Translations under genes and position numbers: made by a program
Assembly (NCBI GenBank): GCA_017619585.1
Contig: JAFZSA010000031.1
Location: 62,001-126,000 of the forward strand
Direction: 5' to 3'
Length of the DNA stretch: 64,000 nt
Source: Bacteroidaceae bacterium
GTDB taxonomy: Bacteria; Bacteroidota; Bacteroidia; Bacteroidales; Bacteroidaceae
The notes under the pieces: model-generated
Database searches by the model: none
What the model was told of the DNA's origin: nothing
Seen by the model: only the letters and a program-made list of their open reading frames with translations
Shown here: positions 34,676 to 43,517 of the stretch, in pieces
Numbering within the stretch: position 1 is the first letter of the stretch
Layout: the number at the start of each line of letters is the position of its first letter

Positions 34676-36895
34676 TTAGAACTCATAGCCAAGATCTATG
34701 AAAAAGTATGGTTTCTTGGTGTGATTACTGTAGCCGATGCTGGCACCCAAGGGGCCGAATATGGTATTGTAGTAATAGGCAGCTTGAATGCCAAAGAGAA
34801 CAGGGTTATCAAAGAGCTCCCATGTTTTGCTTGCTTGTAGGGCTCCTGCTAATCGCAACAATATGTAGTGGTTGCTGCCTATACGCTCTTGGGCCTGAAG
34901 TTGGGCAGACACGAAGTTCTTGTTTACATATTCCATATTGCCAATACCTGCAAATGGCATCTGCTGTTCTATGTAGTGACCAAACCAGTCGCCACCAATA
35001 GTGTTGGCATATATGAGTGGAATGGTATCGCCAAAAAGCAATCGCCCATATACCATTGGTTGGAAGGTAAAGCGCTTGTTGATTGGGAACGACATTCTCC
35101 AGTTGGCACTGACATCATTTATACCAGTCTTGCCATCCATTTGTACAAAGTTGTCTGTCAGGTAGGCGTATTCGGCATTGAAACGGGCTCCGCGTGTAGG
35201 AAAGTACCAACTGTCTTGGCTGTTGTAATCCAGTCGGGCACGGTAACTGATGTAGTGCTGATTCTTGAGCGGCAGTTGTTCTGAGGTTTCTGATCCCAGT
35301 TTGTTCTTGTAGTGGAAATAGTCCCAACGTAGGCCCGCCTGTAGATTGAAGTGGCGAAGGTCGAAGTTAATTGGTAGAATCTCTGCTTGCGACTGATGGT
35401 AGCGGATGTTGTAGTCAAGGTCGCCATTGACGTAAACATCAACGTCATTCTTGCGGAATGTGTAGCTGAGCATGGGGCGGGTGAAACTGCGCGGATGGAT
35501 GGTGAATTCACCACGTGCCATTATACGTTTTCCCAATCGTAATGTAATGTCTGTGTTGATAGGGACGGATGTCTTCATGGGGATGTCCAATCCTAACTGT
35601 ACGGCAGCATGCTCTTCTGAGTCGTAACGAACGCCGGCATGCAATTGCACTGATTTGCGGTTTCCTGCCGAAAGTATAACATGTACGCCGTCTCCGTCTG
35701 GTATAAGACGGCACTCTGCAGTTTGGTAGAATAGGTCTATGCGCATGGATGTAGTGAGTTCCTGCTCAAGTTTGGCATCTATGCTGTCTTTCTTGTTCAG
35801 GTTAAATTTCTGACGCAGGAATCGTTCGGCCGATACAGTCATATTCTCAAAGGTGTAGCTCTTTACATGTATCTTCTCGGTCAGTACTTGCGGACGCAAT
35901 GGCTGCAGGATGGTTGGTCGGAATGTCTCATCAATACCTATGCGTTGCTTCAGGGCTATGATATCATCCCAATGACTCATGGCCAATTCCTCACCTCTGC
36001 GGATAAGTGTATCAATGGCTGCTGTGGTGAAACTGGCAGAGTTGTAACCCTTTGTGTTCACTTGAAGATGTAGGTCGGTAATGGCCAGGTTCTCATCAAC
36101 TTTGTTTTTACAGTTTACATCAATAATCTGGCTGAGAATGCTCATGGTACCTCCCATATCCTCTGCAGCCTTAGGTGCCCCCTGTACCGTAACACCAATG
36201 ATGATGTCTGCTCCCATTTGTCGGGCAATGTCTGCGGGGTAGTTGTTTTTCAGTCCGCCATCTACCAACACCATGTCGCCCATTCTGACAGGTGCAAAGG
36301 CGGCAGGGATAGACATTGAGGCGCGCATGGCTTGCGGTAGTCGTCCACTATGGAAATCAACCTCACTGTTGTCTATGATATTGGTTGCCACGCAGGCAAA
36401 GGGGATACGCAAGTCGCGGGTGAAGTCAAGTGAATCTGTGTAACCTATGCAAAGATGCTGAAACAGCTCAGCCAGATTCTTTCCCTTGATAAATCCTCCT
36501 GCATTCATGTCACGTTTACCTATGGTTATGCCGGTTGTATAGAGGTAGGTGTTCTGCTTCTTGCGGTCGCTGAGACTCTGGCTGCGCAGATTCTCCTTGT
36601 CCGTAATGACATAGCTCCAATCCTGCTTTCGTACCATAGAGTCCAATGCGTTGGCATTATAACCTATGGCATATAGTCCGCCAATGATACTACCCATTGA
36701 TGTTCCGGTGATAATGTCAATGGGAATACCTGCCTTCTCCAGCACCTTCAGTACACCAATATGTGCCATACCTTTAGCGCCTCCGCCACTGAGTACAACG
36801 GCTACACGTTTTCTGTTGACGGCAGTGCTGTCATTTTGGGCATTTGCTGTACCGCATACTAGCGTGACAGCAATTATCATTAGAATCTTTTTCAT
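34676..36895 (-). CDS. Patatin-like phospholipase with Omp85-type barrel (PlpD family)
   Basis: 739 aa. Signal peptide (ending ANAQ). Patatin domain at about residues 28-310 with oxyanion-hole GGGAKG (about 37-42), nucleophile elbow GTSMG (Ser66) and the catalytic Asp in VDGGLKNNYP (about 210). A POTRA-like region follows (about 320-400; VLTEKIHVKSYTFENMTVSAE), then a BamA/D15-type 16-strand barrel (about 405-739) ending FIDLGYEF with a C-terminal Phe, as outer-membrane barrels need. This layout is that of PlpD-type phospholipases, where the barrel anchors or exports the lipase. It probably cleaves phospholipid acyl chains; whether the domain faces outward is unknown. It starts 6 bases after the radical-SAM gene stop. 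Confidence 0.92.
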   Translation of the reverse strand: MKKILMIIAVTLVCGTANAQNDSTAVNRKRVAVVLSGGGAKGMAHIGVLKVLEKAGIPIDIITGTSMGSIIGGLYAIGYNANALDSMVRKQDWSYVITDKENLRSQSLSDRKKQNTYLYTTGITIGKRDMNAGGFIKGKNLAELFQHLCIGYTDSLDFTRDLRIPFACVATNIIDNSEVDFHSGRLPQAMRASMSIPAAFAPVRMGDMVLVDGGLKNNYPADIARQMGADIIIGVTVQGAPKAAEDMGGTMSILSQIIDVNCKNKVDENLAITDLHLQVNTKGYNSASFTTAAIDTLIRRGEELAMSHWDDIIALKQRIGIDETFRPTILQPLRPQVLTEKIHVKSYTFENMTVSAERFLRQKFNLNKKDSIDAKLEQELTTSMRIDLFYQTAECRLIPDGDGVHVILSAGNRKSVQLHAGVRYDSEEHAAVQLGLDIPMKTSVPINTDITLRLGKRIMARGEFTIHPRSFTRPMLSYTFRKNDVDVYVNGDLDYNIRYHQSQAEILPINFDLRHFNLQAGLRWDYFHYKNKLGSETSEQLPLKNQHYISYRARLDYNSQDSWYFPTRGARFNAEYAYLTDNFVQMDGKTGINDVSANWRMSFPINKRFTFQPMVYGRLLFGDTIPLIYANTIGGDWFGHYIEQQMPFAGIGNMEYVNKNFVSAQLQAQERIGSNHYILLRLAGALQASKTWELFDNPVLFGIQAAYYYNTIFGPLGASIGYSNHTKKPYFFIDLGYEF

Positions 36896-36901
36896 GTTAT
36901 T

Positions 36902-37780
36902 TTATTCTTTATTTATTATTTCCCTTACCAGGTTGGTAAACTGGTAGTTCTTGAGTCCCCATTGGGGAGCAATAACATATTCGGGTGGACTTTGGCTGAC
37001 GAATCTTTCCAAGACCAGAGTAGGGGGAAGGTGGGAGATGTACTCCAGAACCAGATCTATATATTCCCGGGCCGTTGGGAGTGGCCAAGGGTTCTGCAGG
37101 TATTCCTCCGCCAAAGCCGTACCCTTGATAATCTGTAGTTGGTGTAGCTTTAGGGTGGTAAGGGGCAGACGGGCTATCTCGTCGGCTTGACGCATCAGCT
37201 CCTCCCTGCTTTCCCATGGGAAGCCCAGAATGATATGCGCTCCTACGCGGATACCGCAGGCCGCAGTTTTTCGGATGATATCAGCCGAGAGGGCATATGT
37301 ATGACCTCTGTTGATACGCAACAGGGTGTCCTCGTTGGCACTCTCTATGCCATATTCCACAATCAGGAAGGTACGTCGGTTCAATTCTGTCAGGTATTCC
37401 AGTAGGTCGGATGGCATGCAGTCGGGGCGTGTTCCTATGACCAGTCCTAACACATCAGGAACTTGCAGGGCCTCTTCGTAGAGTTCTTTCAGGTGTTCCA
37501 ACTGTCCGTAGGTGTTAGTGTAGGCTTGGAAGTAGGCCAAGTATTTCATGCTTGGGTACTTACGGGCAAAGAAGCGTTTGCCTTCCTCTAGCTGTTGGGT
37601 AATGCTCTTGGTAGGTTGGCAGTATGCCGGGTTGAACGTCTGGTTGTTGCAGAAGGTGCATCCGCCATAGCCTACGGTGCCATCCCTGTTGGGGCAGCTA
37701 AAGCCTGCATTGACGGAGATCTTCTGAACCTTTGTTCCTAATTGCTCTTGTAACCAGGGACCGAACTCTTTGTATTTCAT
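36902..37780 (-). CDS. TIGR01212-type (YhcC-like) radical SAM protein
   Basis: 292 aa from ATG 37780, chosen over 37882 because homologues start at about MKYKEFGPWL and the upstream residues are basic and unlike the family. Radical-SAM cluster-binding cysteines appear in FSCPNRDGTVGYGGCTFCNN, where the family spaces its Cys residues widely (C-x8-12-C-x2-C), unlike the classic CxxxCxxC. Further family features are LAYFQAYTNTYG, VIGTRPDCMPSDLLEYL and HIILGFPWESREEL. Its chemistry is not established; family members are widespread and thought to modify RNA or cofactors. It is in an operon with the patatin gene 6 bases downstream, an odd pairing. Confidence 0.9.
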   Translation of the reverse strand: MKYKEFGPWLQEQLGTKVQKISVNAGFSCPNRDGTVGYGGCTFCNNQTFNPAYCQPTKSITQQLEEGKRFFARKYPSMKYLAYFQAYTNTYGQLEHLKELYEEALQVPDVLGLVIGTRPDCMPSDLLEYLTELNRRTFLIVEYGIESANEDTLLRINRGHTYALSADIIRKTAACGIRVGAHIILGFPWESREELMRQADEIARLPLTTLKLHQLQIIKGTALAEEYLQNPWPLPTAREYIDLVLEYISHLPPTLVLERFVSQSPPEYVIAPQWGLKNYQFTNLVREIINKE

Positions 37781-37846
37781 ACCACAAAAATACATAAAAA
37801 GAGTGAATTGCCTTTTTCTGCGTGAGATTTTTTGGAAAAAAAGTCG

Positions 37847-37854
37847 TACCTTTG
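37847..37854 (+). promoter_or_regulatory. -7 box of the DPP-IV gene
   Basis: TACCTTTG on the plus strand, 43 bases before ATG 37898, fits TAnnTTTG. The nearby TTTG (37831) is only 12 bases upstream, so the -33 element is unclear. Confidence 0.45.
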
Positions 37855-37897
37855 GCGTCAAATATCGTAAAAAACAATACAAATATATAAGAACATC

Positions 37898-40099
37898 ATG
37901 AAGCGTTTATTCTTTTTGATAGCTGTAGTCTGCACATTTGCCAGTGTTCATGCAGCAGGAGAAATCCAACTTACCGACCTCTGTCGCGGTGCTTATTATG
38001 CCAAGCAGATATATGGAGTGAATCCCCTTCTTGACGGTGAGAGCTACAGTCAGATGACGGATGGTGGTAAAAAGATTGTACGAAAGAGCTTCCGCACAGG
38101 AGAGCAGACAGGTGTTATCTTTGATGCGGATAATATTAAGACCCGCATACAGCTGCCTCATATTGACGGATATATCATGAGTCCCAACGAGCAGAATATC
38201 CTGCTGCAGACAGAGACCCAGAGCATCTACCGCCATAGTCGTACGGCTCAGTATTATATATATAATGTTAAGAACCGTACTGTTGCCCGCTTGAGTGATG
38301 GCGGTCCTCAGGAAGTTCCTCTGTGGAGTAGGGATGGTAATATGGTGGCTTTTGTCCGTGAGGGTAACCTGTTCCTGGTGAAGTTACTTTTCAACAATAG
38401 CGAGAGTCAGATTACCAAGGATGGTAAGTTTAATGAAGTGATAAACGGTAAGCCTGACTGGGTGAACGAGGAGGAGTTCTCCTTTAACCGTTCCTTTGAC
38501 TTTAACGAGGATAATACCATGATAGCATGGATCCGATATGATGAGACAGAGGTACCCATGTTTAGTTTCCCCTGGTACAAGGGCCTGAATCCTGAGCGTA
38601 AGGAATATGCTCAGTATCCTGGCTCATACGATTATAAATATCCTGTGGCTGGTGCCAAGAACAGTGTGGTTAGTGTGCATAGTTTTGATATTAAGAGTCG
38701 TGTAATCCGTAAGATGCAATTGCCCATTCCTGCTGATGGATATATACCTCGTATTTTCTTTACCAATGATCCGGAGAAGTTGCTCGTTTTGACCAACAAC
38801 CGTCATCAGGATTGTCTGGATATCTATCTGGCTAATCCCCGCAGTACGGAATGCCGTGTGATTGTTCGTGAGCAGGCCGACAAGTATATCGCCGAGGATG
38901 TTTACAGGAACTTCCAGGTGCTGGACGGTGGCTTTGTCTTGATGAGTGAACGTAGCGGTTTCAATCATCTGTACCTGTATGATCTGACGGGCACTATGCG
39001 TCGTCAGCTTACAAAGGGTAACTTCGTAGTGACAGATTTCTATGGTTATGATGCCAAATCAGGAACCACTTACTATGCCAGCACAGAAGAGAGCCCTCTA
39101 TGTCGTGCAGTCTACAAGGCAGATGCTAAGGGTAAGGTGGTAAAACTGAGTCAGGAACGTGGAACCAACAAGGCAGTCTTCAGTCAGGGACTTCGTTATT
39201 ATATGAATGTTTACAGCAACCTGAATACTCCCCCTGTAACTACATTGTGCGATGCCAGTGGCAAGACATTGAAGACTTTGGAGGACAATGCCGAGCTGAA
39301 GAATAAACTGGCAGGCTTAAGTTTGGGCGAACGCAAGTTCTTTACTTTCAAGACACAGGATGGCGTAGAGTTGAATGGTTTTATGGTTTTGCCTGCCAAC
39401 TTCTCTGAATCCAAGAAATATCCTGTTGTGATGAATCAGTACAGTGGTCCTGGTAGTCAGCAGGTGCTGGACAGCTGGAATACAGGCAACATGGGTGGAA
39501 CACTTTACGAGCAGTATCTTTGCCAGCAGGGTTTCATCTGCGTTTGTGTAGATGGAAGAGGTACCGGTGGTCGTGGTCGTGACTTCGAGCAGTGCACCTA
39601 CCTGAAGTTGGGACAGCTGGAGAGTCATGATCAGGTTGAGACTGCTATTTATCTGGGCACACTGCCTTATGTGGACAAGGCCCATATAGGTATTTGGGGA
39701 TGGAGCTTTGGCGGTTTCAATACCCTGATGAGTATGAGCGAGGGACGTCCTGTCTTTGCTGCAGGTGTTGCCGTAGCACCTCCTACAGATTGGCGTTACT
39801 ATGATACAGTATATACTGAGCGTTACATGCGTACTCCTAACGAGAATGGTGAAGGGTATGATGTAAGTCCTATTGGCAGGGCCAGCCAGTTGCACGGACA
39901 TCTGCTTATCTGTCATGGCTCAGCTGATGATAATGTACACTACCGTAATGTTGCGGAATATACCGAGGCATTGGTACAGGCAGATAAGGACTTCCGCCAG
40001 CTTACTTATACCAATCGTAACCATGGTATCAGTGGTGGTAATACCCGTGTGCATCTTTTCCGTCAGATAACACAGCACTTTAAGCAGTATCTTCAGTAA
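37898..40099 (+). CDS. Dipeptidyl peptidase IV (S9 family serine peptidase)
   Basis: 733 aa, typical for bacterial DPP-IV. Signal peptide (ending SVHA), so periplasmic or surface. An N-terminal beta-propeller (about residues 30-480) includes the substrate-anchoring double Glu in DWVNEEEFSF (about 188-197). The C-terminal alpha/beta hydrolase has nucleophile Ser603 in GWSFGG, Asp677 in HGSADDNVH and His709 in NRNHGIS, matching human DPP-IV Ser-Asp-His order. It removes X-Pro or X-Ala dipeptides from peptide N-termini, feeding amino-acid fermentation. It is transcribed alone, followed by tRNA-Arg. Confidence 0.95.
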   Translation: MKRLFFLIAVVCTFASVHAAGEIQLTDLCRGAYYAKQIYGVNPLLDGESYSQMTDGGKKIVRKSFRTGEQTGVIFDADNIKTRIQLPHIDGYIMSPNEQNILLQTETQSIYRHSRTAQYYIYNVKNRTVARLSDGGPQEVPLWSRDGNMVAFVREGNLFLVKLLFNNSESQITKDGKFNEVINGKPDWVNEEEFSFNRSFDFNEDNTMIAWIRYDETEVPMFSFPWYKGLNPERKEYAQYPGSYDYKYPVAGAKNSVVSVHSFDIKSRVIRKMQLPIPADGYIPRIFFTNDPEKLLVLTNNRHQDCLDIYLANPRSTECRVIVREQADKYIAEDVYRNFQVLDGGFVLMSERSGFNHLYLYDLTGTMRRQLTKGNFVVTDFYGYDAKSGTTYYASTEESPLCRAVYKADAKGKVVKLSQERGTNKAVFSQGLRYYMNVYSNLNTPPVTTLCDASGKTLKTLEDNAELKNKLAGLSLGERKFFTFKTQDGVELNGFMVLPANFSESKKYPVVMNQYSGPGSQQVLDSWNTGNMGGTLYEQYLCQQGFICVCVDGRGTGGRGRDFEQCTYLKLGQLESHDQVETAIYLGTLPYVDKAHIGIWGWSFGGFNTLMSMSEGRPVFAAGVAVAPPTDWRYYDTVYTERYMRTPNENGEGYDVSPIGRASQLHGHLLICHGSADDNVHYRNVAEYTEALVQADKDFRQLTYTNRNHGISGGNTRVHLFRQITQHFKQYLQ

Positions 40100-40173
40100 G
40101 AGGTTGAGAAAAAAGACGTAAAAGTTCCGTTTTTCTTAAATAAGTATTATCTTTGCACTGCTTTTTAGGCAAT

Positions 40174-40247
40174 GGTCCCGTAGCTTAGCTGTATAGAGCG
40201 TCAGATTCCGGTTCTGAAGGTCGAGGGTTAGAATCCCTCCGGGATCA
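40174..40247 (+). tRNA. tRNA-Arg (anticodon CCG)
   Basis: A 74-nt cloverleaf: acceptor GGTCCCG/CGGGATC with one G-T pair and discriminator A; D-stem GCTT/GAGC; anticodon stem TCAGA/TCTGA around loop TTCCGGT, giving anticodon CCG (Arg, codon CGG); T-stem GAGGG/CCCTC with loop TTAGAAT. The 3' CCA is not encoded. A TATCTTTG -7 box lies 18 bases upstream (40148-40155). Confidence 0.93.
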
Positions 40248-40249
40248 CG

Positions 40250-40316
40250 AAAGAAAAGAAGGAGTTTTAAATTTGAAAGTATTCTTTCAGAAATTTAAGG
40301 CTCCTTTCTTTTCTTC
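40250..40316 (+). terminator. Long A/G-rich, T/C-rich hairpin after tRNA-Arg
   Basis: AAGAAAAGAAGGAG (40251-40264) pairs with CTCCTTTCTTTTCTT (40301-40315) with one bulge. The inner AAATTT..AAAG / CTTT..AAATTT can extend the stem. The T/C-rich right arm fits a terminator for the tRNA. Confidence 0.6.
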
Positions 40317-40360
40317 GTAGGATGGCTTGCGCCAGCCTACGGGATGGACGAAGTCAATCA

Positions 40361-40371
40361 TCCGGGATCAC
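40361..40371. repeat. Copy of the tRNA-Arg 3' end
   Basis: TCCGGGATCAC repeats exactly the 3' end of tRNA-Arg plus one base (40238-40248), 123 bases downstream. It may be a leftover attachment site or a decayed tRNA duplicate. Confidence 0.5.
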
Positions 40372-40407
40372 AAAAGGGCTGATTCTCTTCTGAGAGTCAG
40401 CCCTTTT
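40372..40407. terminator. Bidirectional terminator between tRNA-Arg and the GH89 gene
   Basis: The perfect 11-bp stem AAAAGGGCTGA (40372-40382) / TCAGCCCTTTT (40397-40407), with inner CTC/GAG, ends in A and T runs on both sides. It serves the minus-strand GH89 gene that stops at 40424 and anything read through from the left. Confidence 0.85.
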
Positions 40408-40423
40408 GTATATTATTTGTTTC

Positions 40424-42583
40424 TTACTTCCAACGTGCCCATTTGGTCTCGAATTCCCATATTTTGGCATCAAGGTCAAGAGCTCGTTGGCTCTCCTCCT
40501 TAGTCTTGCCTTTGGGTACACGGGGACCTCTAAGGTTGACGAAAGGTTCACCGGCATCATAGGCTGCCAGTACTGCGTCAAAGAACATCTTCCAGCGGAC
40601 CTTATAGAAGGTCTCTACCAGTCCGTCCCAGTCGCGGTTGGCATAGTCTGAAAGATGATAGGTGTCTCCCCAAACGGTGATGATGGTGCGCGCATTCATC
40701 TCGAAATAGTCCTTCTCTGCCTTGGTCTTGCCCCAGGCACGGGCATCGCGAATCCAGTCGTTTAGTGAGAATTCTGGACAGGTCTTCAATACCTCTACAA
40801 GTTGATCGCACATTCCCAGGAATTCCTCGGAAGCTGCTACCATTCCGTCTCTGTCGCCAGCCTTGTAGGCATCTGAAAAACGTTTTCTGACGGCCAGGGC
40901 GTTGTTGCAGATTGATTGACGTCGTGTATTTGCCAGGTCGAACTTGAGATAGGTGGATGTCCCCTTTACCTGCTCTAACAGAGCCAGTGCTTCATCCAGA
41001 TTCTTGATGTCATATCCCTTGCGTAGCTCTGTTGTCCAGTTCCATTCGCCCTCCAGATTGGGGTGAGCGTTGATAATGCCGGATGCTCCTGTGCTGGTGT
41101 GGGTAGTGCAAACCTTATCTACCATCTTGTGCCAATATGCCCTGTAAGCGGGATCTATATGACCCAGATGGCGGTCGGCTATGTTGTCAATGTATTTATC
41201 GAATCCTACGCCTGTGTTCCAGGCCTGAGCCAACATGTGCTCATAGACAGGTTCATTGACGCCAAAGCCTTCCAATGTAGAACCGATGCCTACGAACTCC
41301 TTGCCGCCTTCAGCCTTCGTTCCGGCAATCAGTTTGGCGTTGTGCTTGTAGTCGCCCTCTATCTCTGTCATGCCACCGAAGTTACCCAGGTAACACCAGA
41401 TGAATTGGTGACCATAGAAATGTTCGGTCATTCTCCATATCTCTGTGTAGTCGCACTCGTAGTCAAGCATGATCATCTTGCCTTGAGGAACAGCGGTCAG
41501 ATAGGCCTTGATGCGCTCGGGTGTCCATGCTTTCTTGTTGCTGATAAAGAGCCATGCCATCTGAAGCCAGATTGCCTCGGGGTCAACACTCGACAGAGAT
41601 TCGTATACACCTGCAGATATCTTGGCCAGTGAATCGGGCTCCCAAGATGGGGGAGATACCTCGTTGAACAGGTCCACACCATAGATGTGGTTGGTGCCGT
41701 ACATCTTGGTCTGCTCCTCGAGGAAGTCTTTCTGTATGCGGGCAAAGATGGGGTCTGAGGGACTCAGATAGGTGCAGCGGTACTTCTCGTCGAAGTTGCA
41801 CCAGCGGTTCACTTTCGAAGTTCTGATGCCAGGCTGTGTCTTCTCCAAATCAGCTGGGATGTGACCTGCAAACGCAGGGAGAACAGGTGTCATGTTCAGC
41901 TCACGTTCACGTTTCAGAATCTGCTTTTGCAGTTTGGCCTGTCCGTCAATCCAGCTTTGTGGCAGTGGTCCTTGCCAACGGTCGATGTTAATCATACGCT
42001 GCCAGGGCAGATGCGCAGGACCTGTAAAGTAGGCACGGATCTGTTCGTCAGTCATGCCATACTTACGCCATACTTTCTGCCAAACGGCTTCCTGTCCTGT
42101 GATAGCAAGTGGCATATTCACGCCATTCAGTGCCATCCAGTCTATGAAACGCTCCCATTGCTGCCACTTCCACCAGGGCATGGTGTAACCATAGGTGCAG
42201 TAGTTGAGGAAGAATCGGATGGGAATCTCAACCTTTCCGGATACCTTTTCGGGTACCTGAGGCATTACTTTGGGTAACTCAACGGGGTTGTAGTCGTACC
42301 AACTTACATTGGCAAGGCAATACTGCTGAATATAGCGGTTCAGTCCGACAGCCATAGAGTTGGCGTTGTTACCACGAATAAGAACTTTCTTGCCTTTTTG
42401 GAGCAGTTCGTAGGAATCCGTCGGTGATTCGTACTGTTCAAAAACTACGGCTTTAGCTTTGCCGCCCATTACTCTGCGTGCCAATGCTTCGGCAGCGGAC
42501 TCGTCGGCAGTCTTGAAAGACATCATGACCAGCGAGACTGCTAAAAGCAGGGCTGATTTAAATAAATGCTTGTGTATTCTCAT
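40424..42583 (-). CDS. Alpha-N-acetylglucosaminidase (GH89, NAGLU-like)
   Basis: 719 aa, the usual size. Signal peptide (about 1-23) without a lipobox Cys. Domains in order: a small N-terminal alpha/beta domain (about 28-115), the GH89 barrel (about 120-460; RFFLNYCTYGYTMPWWKWQQ, MALNGVNMPLAITGQE, HIYGVDLFNEVSPPSW with a conserved catalytic-type Glu, then WCYLGNFGG and IGSTLEGFGVNEPVYE) and an all-helical C-terminal domain (about 480-719). It cuts terminal alpha-linked GlcNAc, as in heparan sulfate in humans and gastric-type mucin in gut bacteria. The ThiD-type gene lies 70 bases upstream in the same direction, but a functional link is not apparent. Confidence 0.95.
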   Translation of the reverse strand: MRIHKHLFKSALLLAVSLVMMSFKTADESAAEALARRVMGGKAKAVVFEQYESPTDSYELLQKGKKVLIRGNNANSMAVGLNRYIQQYCLANVSWYDYNPVELPKVMPQVPEKVSGKVEIPIRFFLNYCTYGYTMPWWKWQQWERFIDWMALNGVNMPLAITGQEAVWQKVWRKYGMTDEQIRAYFTGPAHLPWQRMINIDRWQGPLPQSWIDGQAKLQKQILKRERELNMTPVLPAFAGHIPADLEKTQPGIRTSKVNRWCNFDEKYRCTYLSPSDPIFARIQKDFLEEQTKMYGTNHIYGVDLFNEVSPPSWEPDSLAKISAGVYESLSSVDPEAIWLQMAWLFISNKKAWTPERIKAYLTAVPQGKMIMLDYECDYTEIWRMTEHFYGHQFIWCYLGNFGGMTEIEGDYKHNAKLIAGTKAEGGKEFVGIGSTLEGFGVNEPVYEHMLAQAWNTGVGFDKYIDNIADRHLGHIDPAYRAYWHKMVDKVCTTHTSTGASGIINAHPNLEGEWNWTTELRKGYDIKNLDEALALLEQVKGTSTYLKFDLANTRRQSICNNALAVRKRFSDAYKAGDRDGMVAASEEFLGMCDQLVEVLKTCPEFSLNDWIRDARAWGKTKAEKDYFEMNARTIITVWGDTYHLSDYANRDWDGLVETFYKVRWKMFFDAVLAAYDAGEPFVNLRGPRVPKGKTKEESQRALDLDAKIWEFETKWARWK

Positions 42584-42653
42584 AATGATAAATATATGGT
42601 TTCAGTTTTTTATGCGTATCCTAACATTTATCGTTAAGATGATAGGACAGTGT

Positions 42654-43436
42654 TTATTCCTTGGGCGGAAGACCTGCACTGATGTAGTAGCGAGGTCCTG
42701 CCAGGAAGTAGTTCATGTATGCTTCGGCACGTTCGACAGCTGTCTGTAGGTCTTCGCCTTTCGCCAGGTTCGTGGCAATGGCCGATGCCAGTGTGTCGCC
42801 TGTTCCATTGCGGTCCGTAAGCTCCAGCTTCTTCTTGGGGTGGGGGGTGATAGTGTCGGCAGACTTGTCATAGAGATAATCTACCAGATACTTGCCTTCG
42901 TCCACACTCTTTACAATAACGGAGCATCCCCAGTGGCTGAGCCAGCGAAGGTCGGATTCTATATCCTGCATCTTATGGCCTAAAAGGAACTCAGCCTCGT
43001 GAATATTAGGTGTTATGATAGTGGCCAAAGGGAATAGCTGGTCTTTGTATGCCTGAATGGCCTCGTCGCTTACCAACTGCTCTCCGGCAAAGTTCACTAT
43101 GACGGGGTCAATGAGGATGGGTTGCTGGTTGTATCTCTTTAGTACACCTGCCACACCGTTAATGATTTCTGCACTGGGCAGTACACCCGTTTTTATGCAG
43201 TCGGCTCCTACAGTGCTGAGGAATGACTCGGCTTGTGATACAATCAGTTCTGTTGGCAAGTGATGAATACCTTTTATGCGGTTTACGTCCTCGTCAACAA
43301 TACATGTTAGTGCAGCTGCAGCCCATCCGCCACAGCGTGTAATAGCCTTTATGTCGGCTTGTACGCCAGCGCTTCCCAATGGCTCGCTGCCTGCAATAAG
43401 GAATACTTTTCCTGTATTTGTTAATTCACAATTCAT
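42654..43436 (-). CDS. thiD: Hydroxymethylpyrimidine / phosphomethylpyrimidine (or pyridoxal) kinase, ThiD family
   Basis: 260 aa, a single ribokinase-like domain. Family features: FLIAGSEPLGSAGVQADIKA (about residues 12-31; ThiD usually has AGSDPSGGAG), IKTGVLPS, ILIDPVIVNFAGEQL, ITPNIHEAEFLLG and the ATP-site NGTGDTLASAIA (about 209-220). Most ThiD enzymes have GTGCT at this last site, while pyridoxal kinases have GTGD, so it may act on pyridoxal as well as, or instead of, hydroxymethylpyrimidine phosphate. The start codon lies inside an AATTATGAATTGTG repeat; the next Met is far inside the domain, so 43436 stands. No thiamin genes are nearby. Confidence 0.8.
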   Translation of the reverse strand: MNCELTNTGKVFLIAGSEPLGSAGVQADIKAITRCGGWAAAALTCIVDEDVNRIKGIHHLPTELIVSQAESFLSTVGADCIKTGVLPSAEIINGVAGVLKRYNQQPILIDPVIVNFAGEQLVSDEAIQAYKDQLFPLATIITPNIHEAEFLLGHKMQDIESDLRWLSHWGCSVIVKSVDEGKYLVDYLYDKSADTITPHPKKKLELTDRNGTGDTLASAIATNLAKGEDLQTAVERAEAYMNYFLAGPRYYISAGLPPKE

Positions 43437-43517
43437 AATTCACAATTCATAATTTTCGCTAACCGCTAACCGCTCACCTGTCAACTATCAACTCTCACCT
43501 GTCAACTCTCACCTCCC
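43425..43517. repeat. AATTCACAATTCATAATT and CACCTGTCAACT short repeats
   Basis: 43425-43455 alternates AATTCACAATTCATAATTC twice and overlaps the thiD start. 43460-43510 repeats CTAACCG (twice), CACCTGTCAACT (twice) and TCTCACCT. Such low-complexity units recur elsewhere in this window (44911-44930, 22060-22100). Confidence 0.6.

Noticed and set aside
40174..40407. Integrated mobile element at tRNA-Arg
   Set aside because: The segment between the two 11-bp repeats is about 110 bases with no integrase gene; at most a scar.
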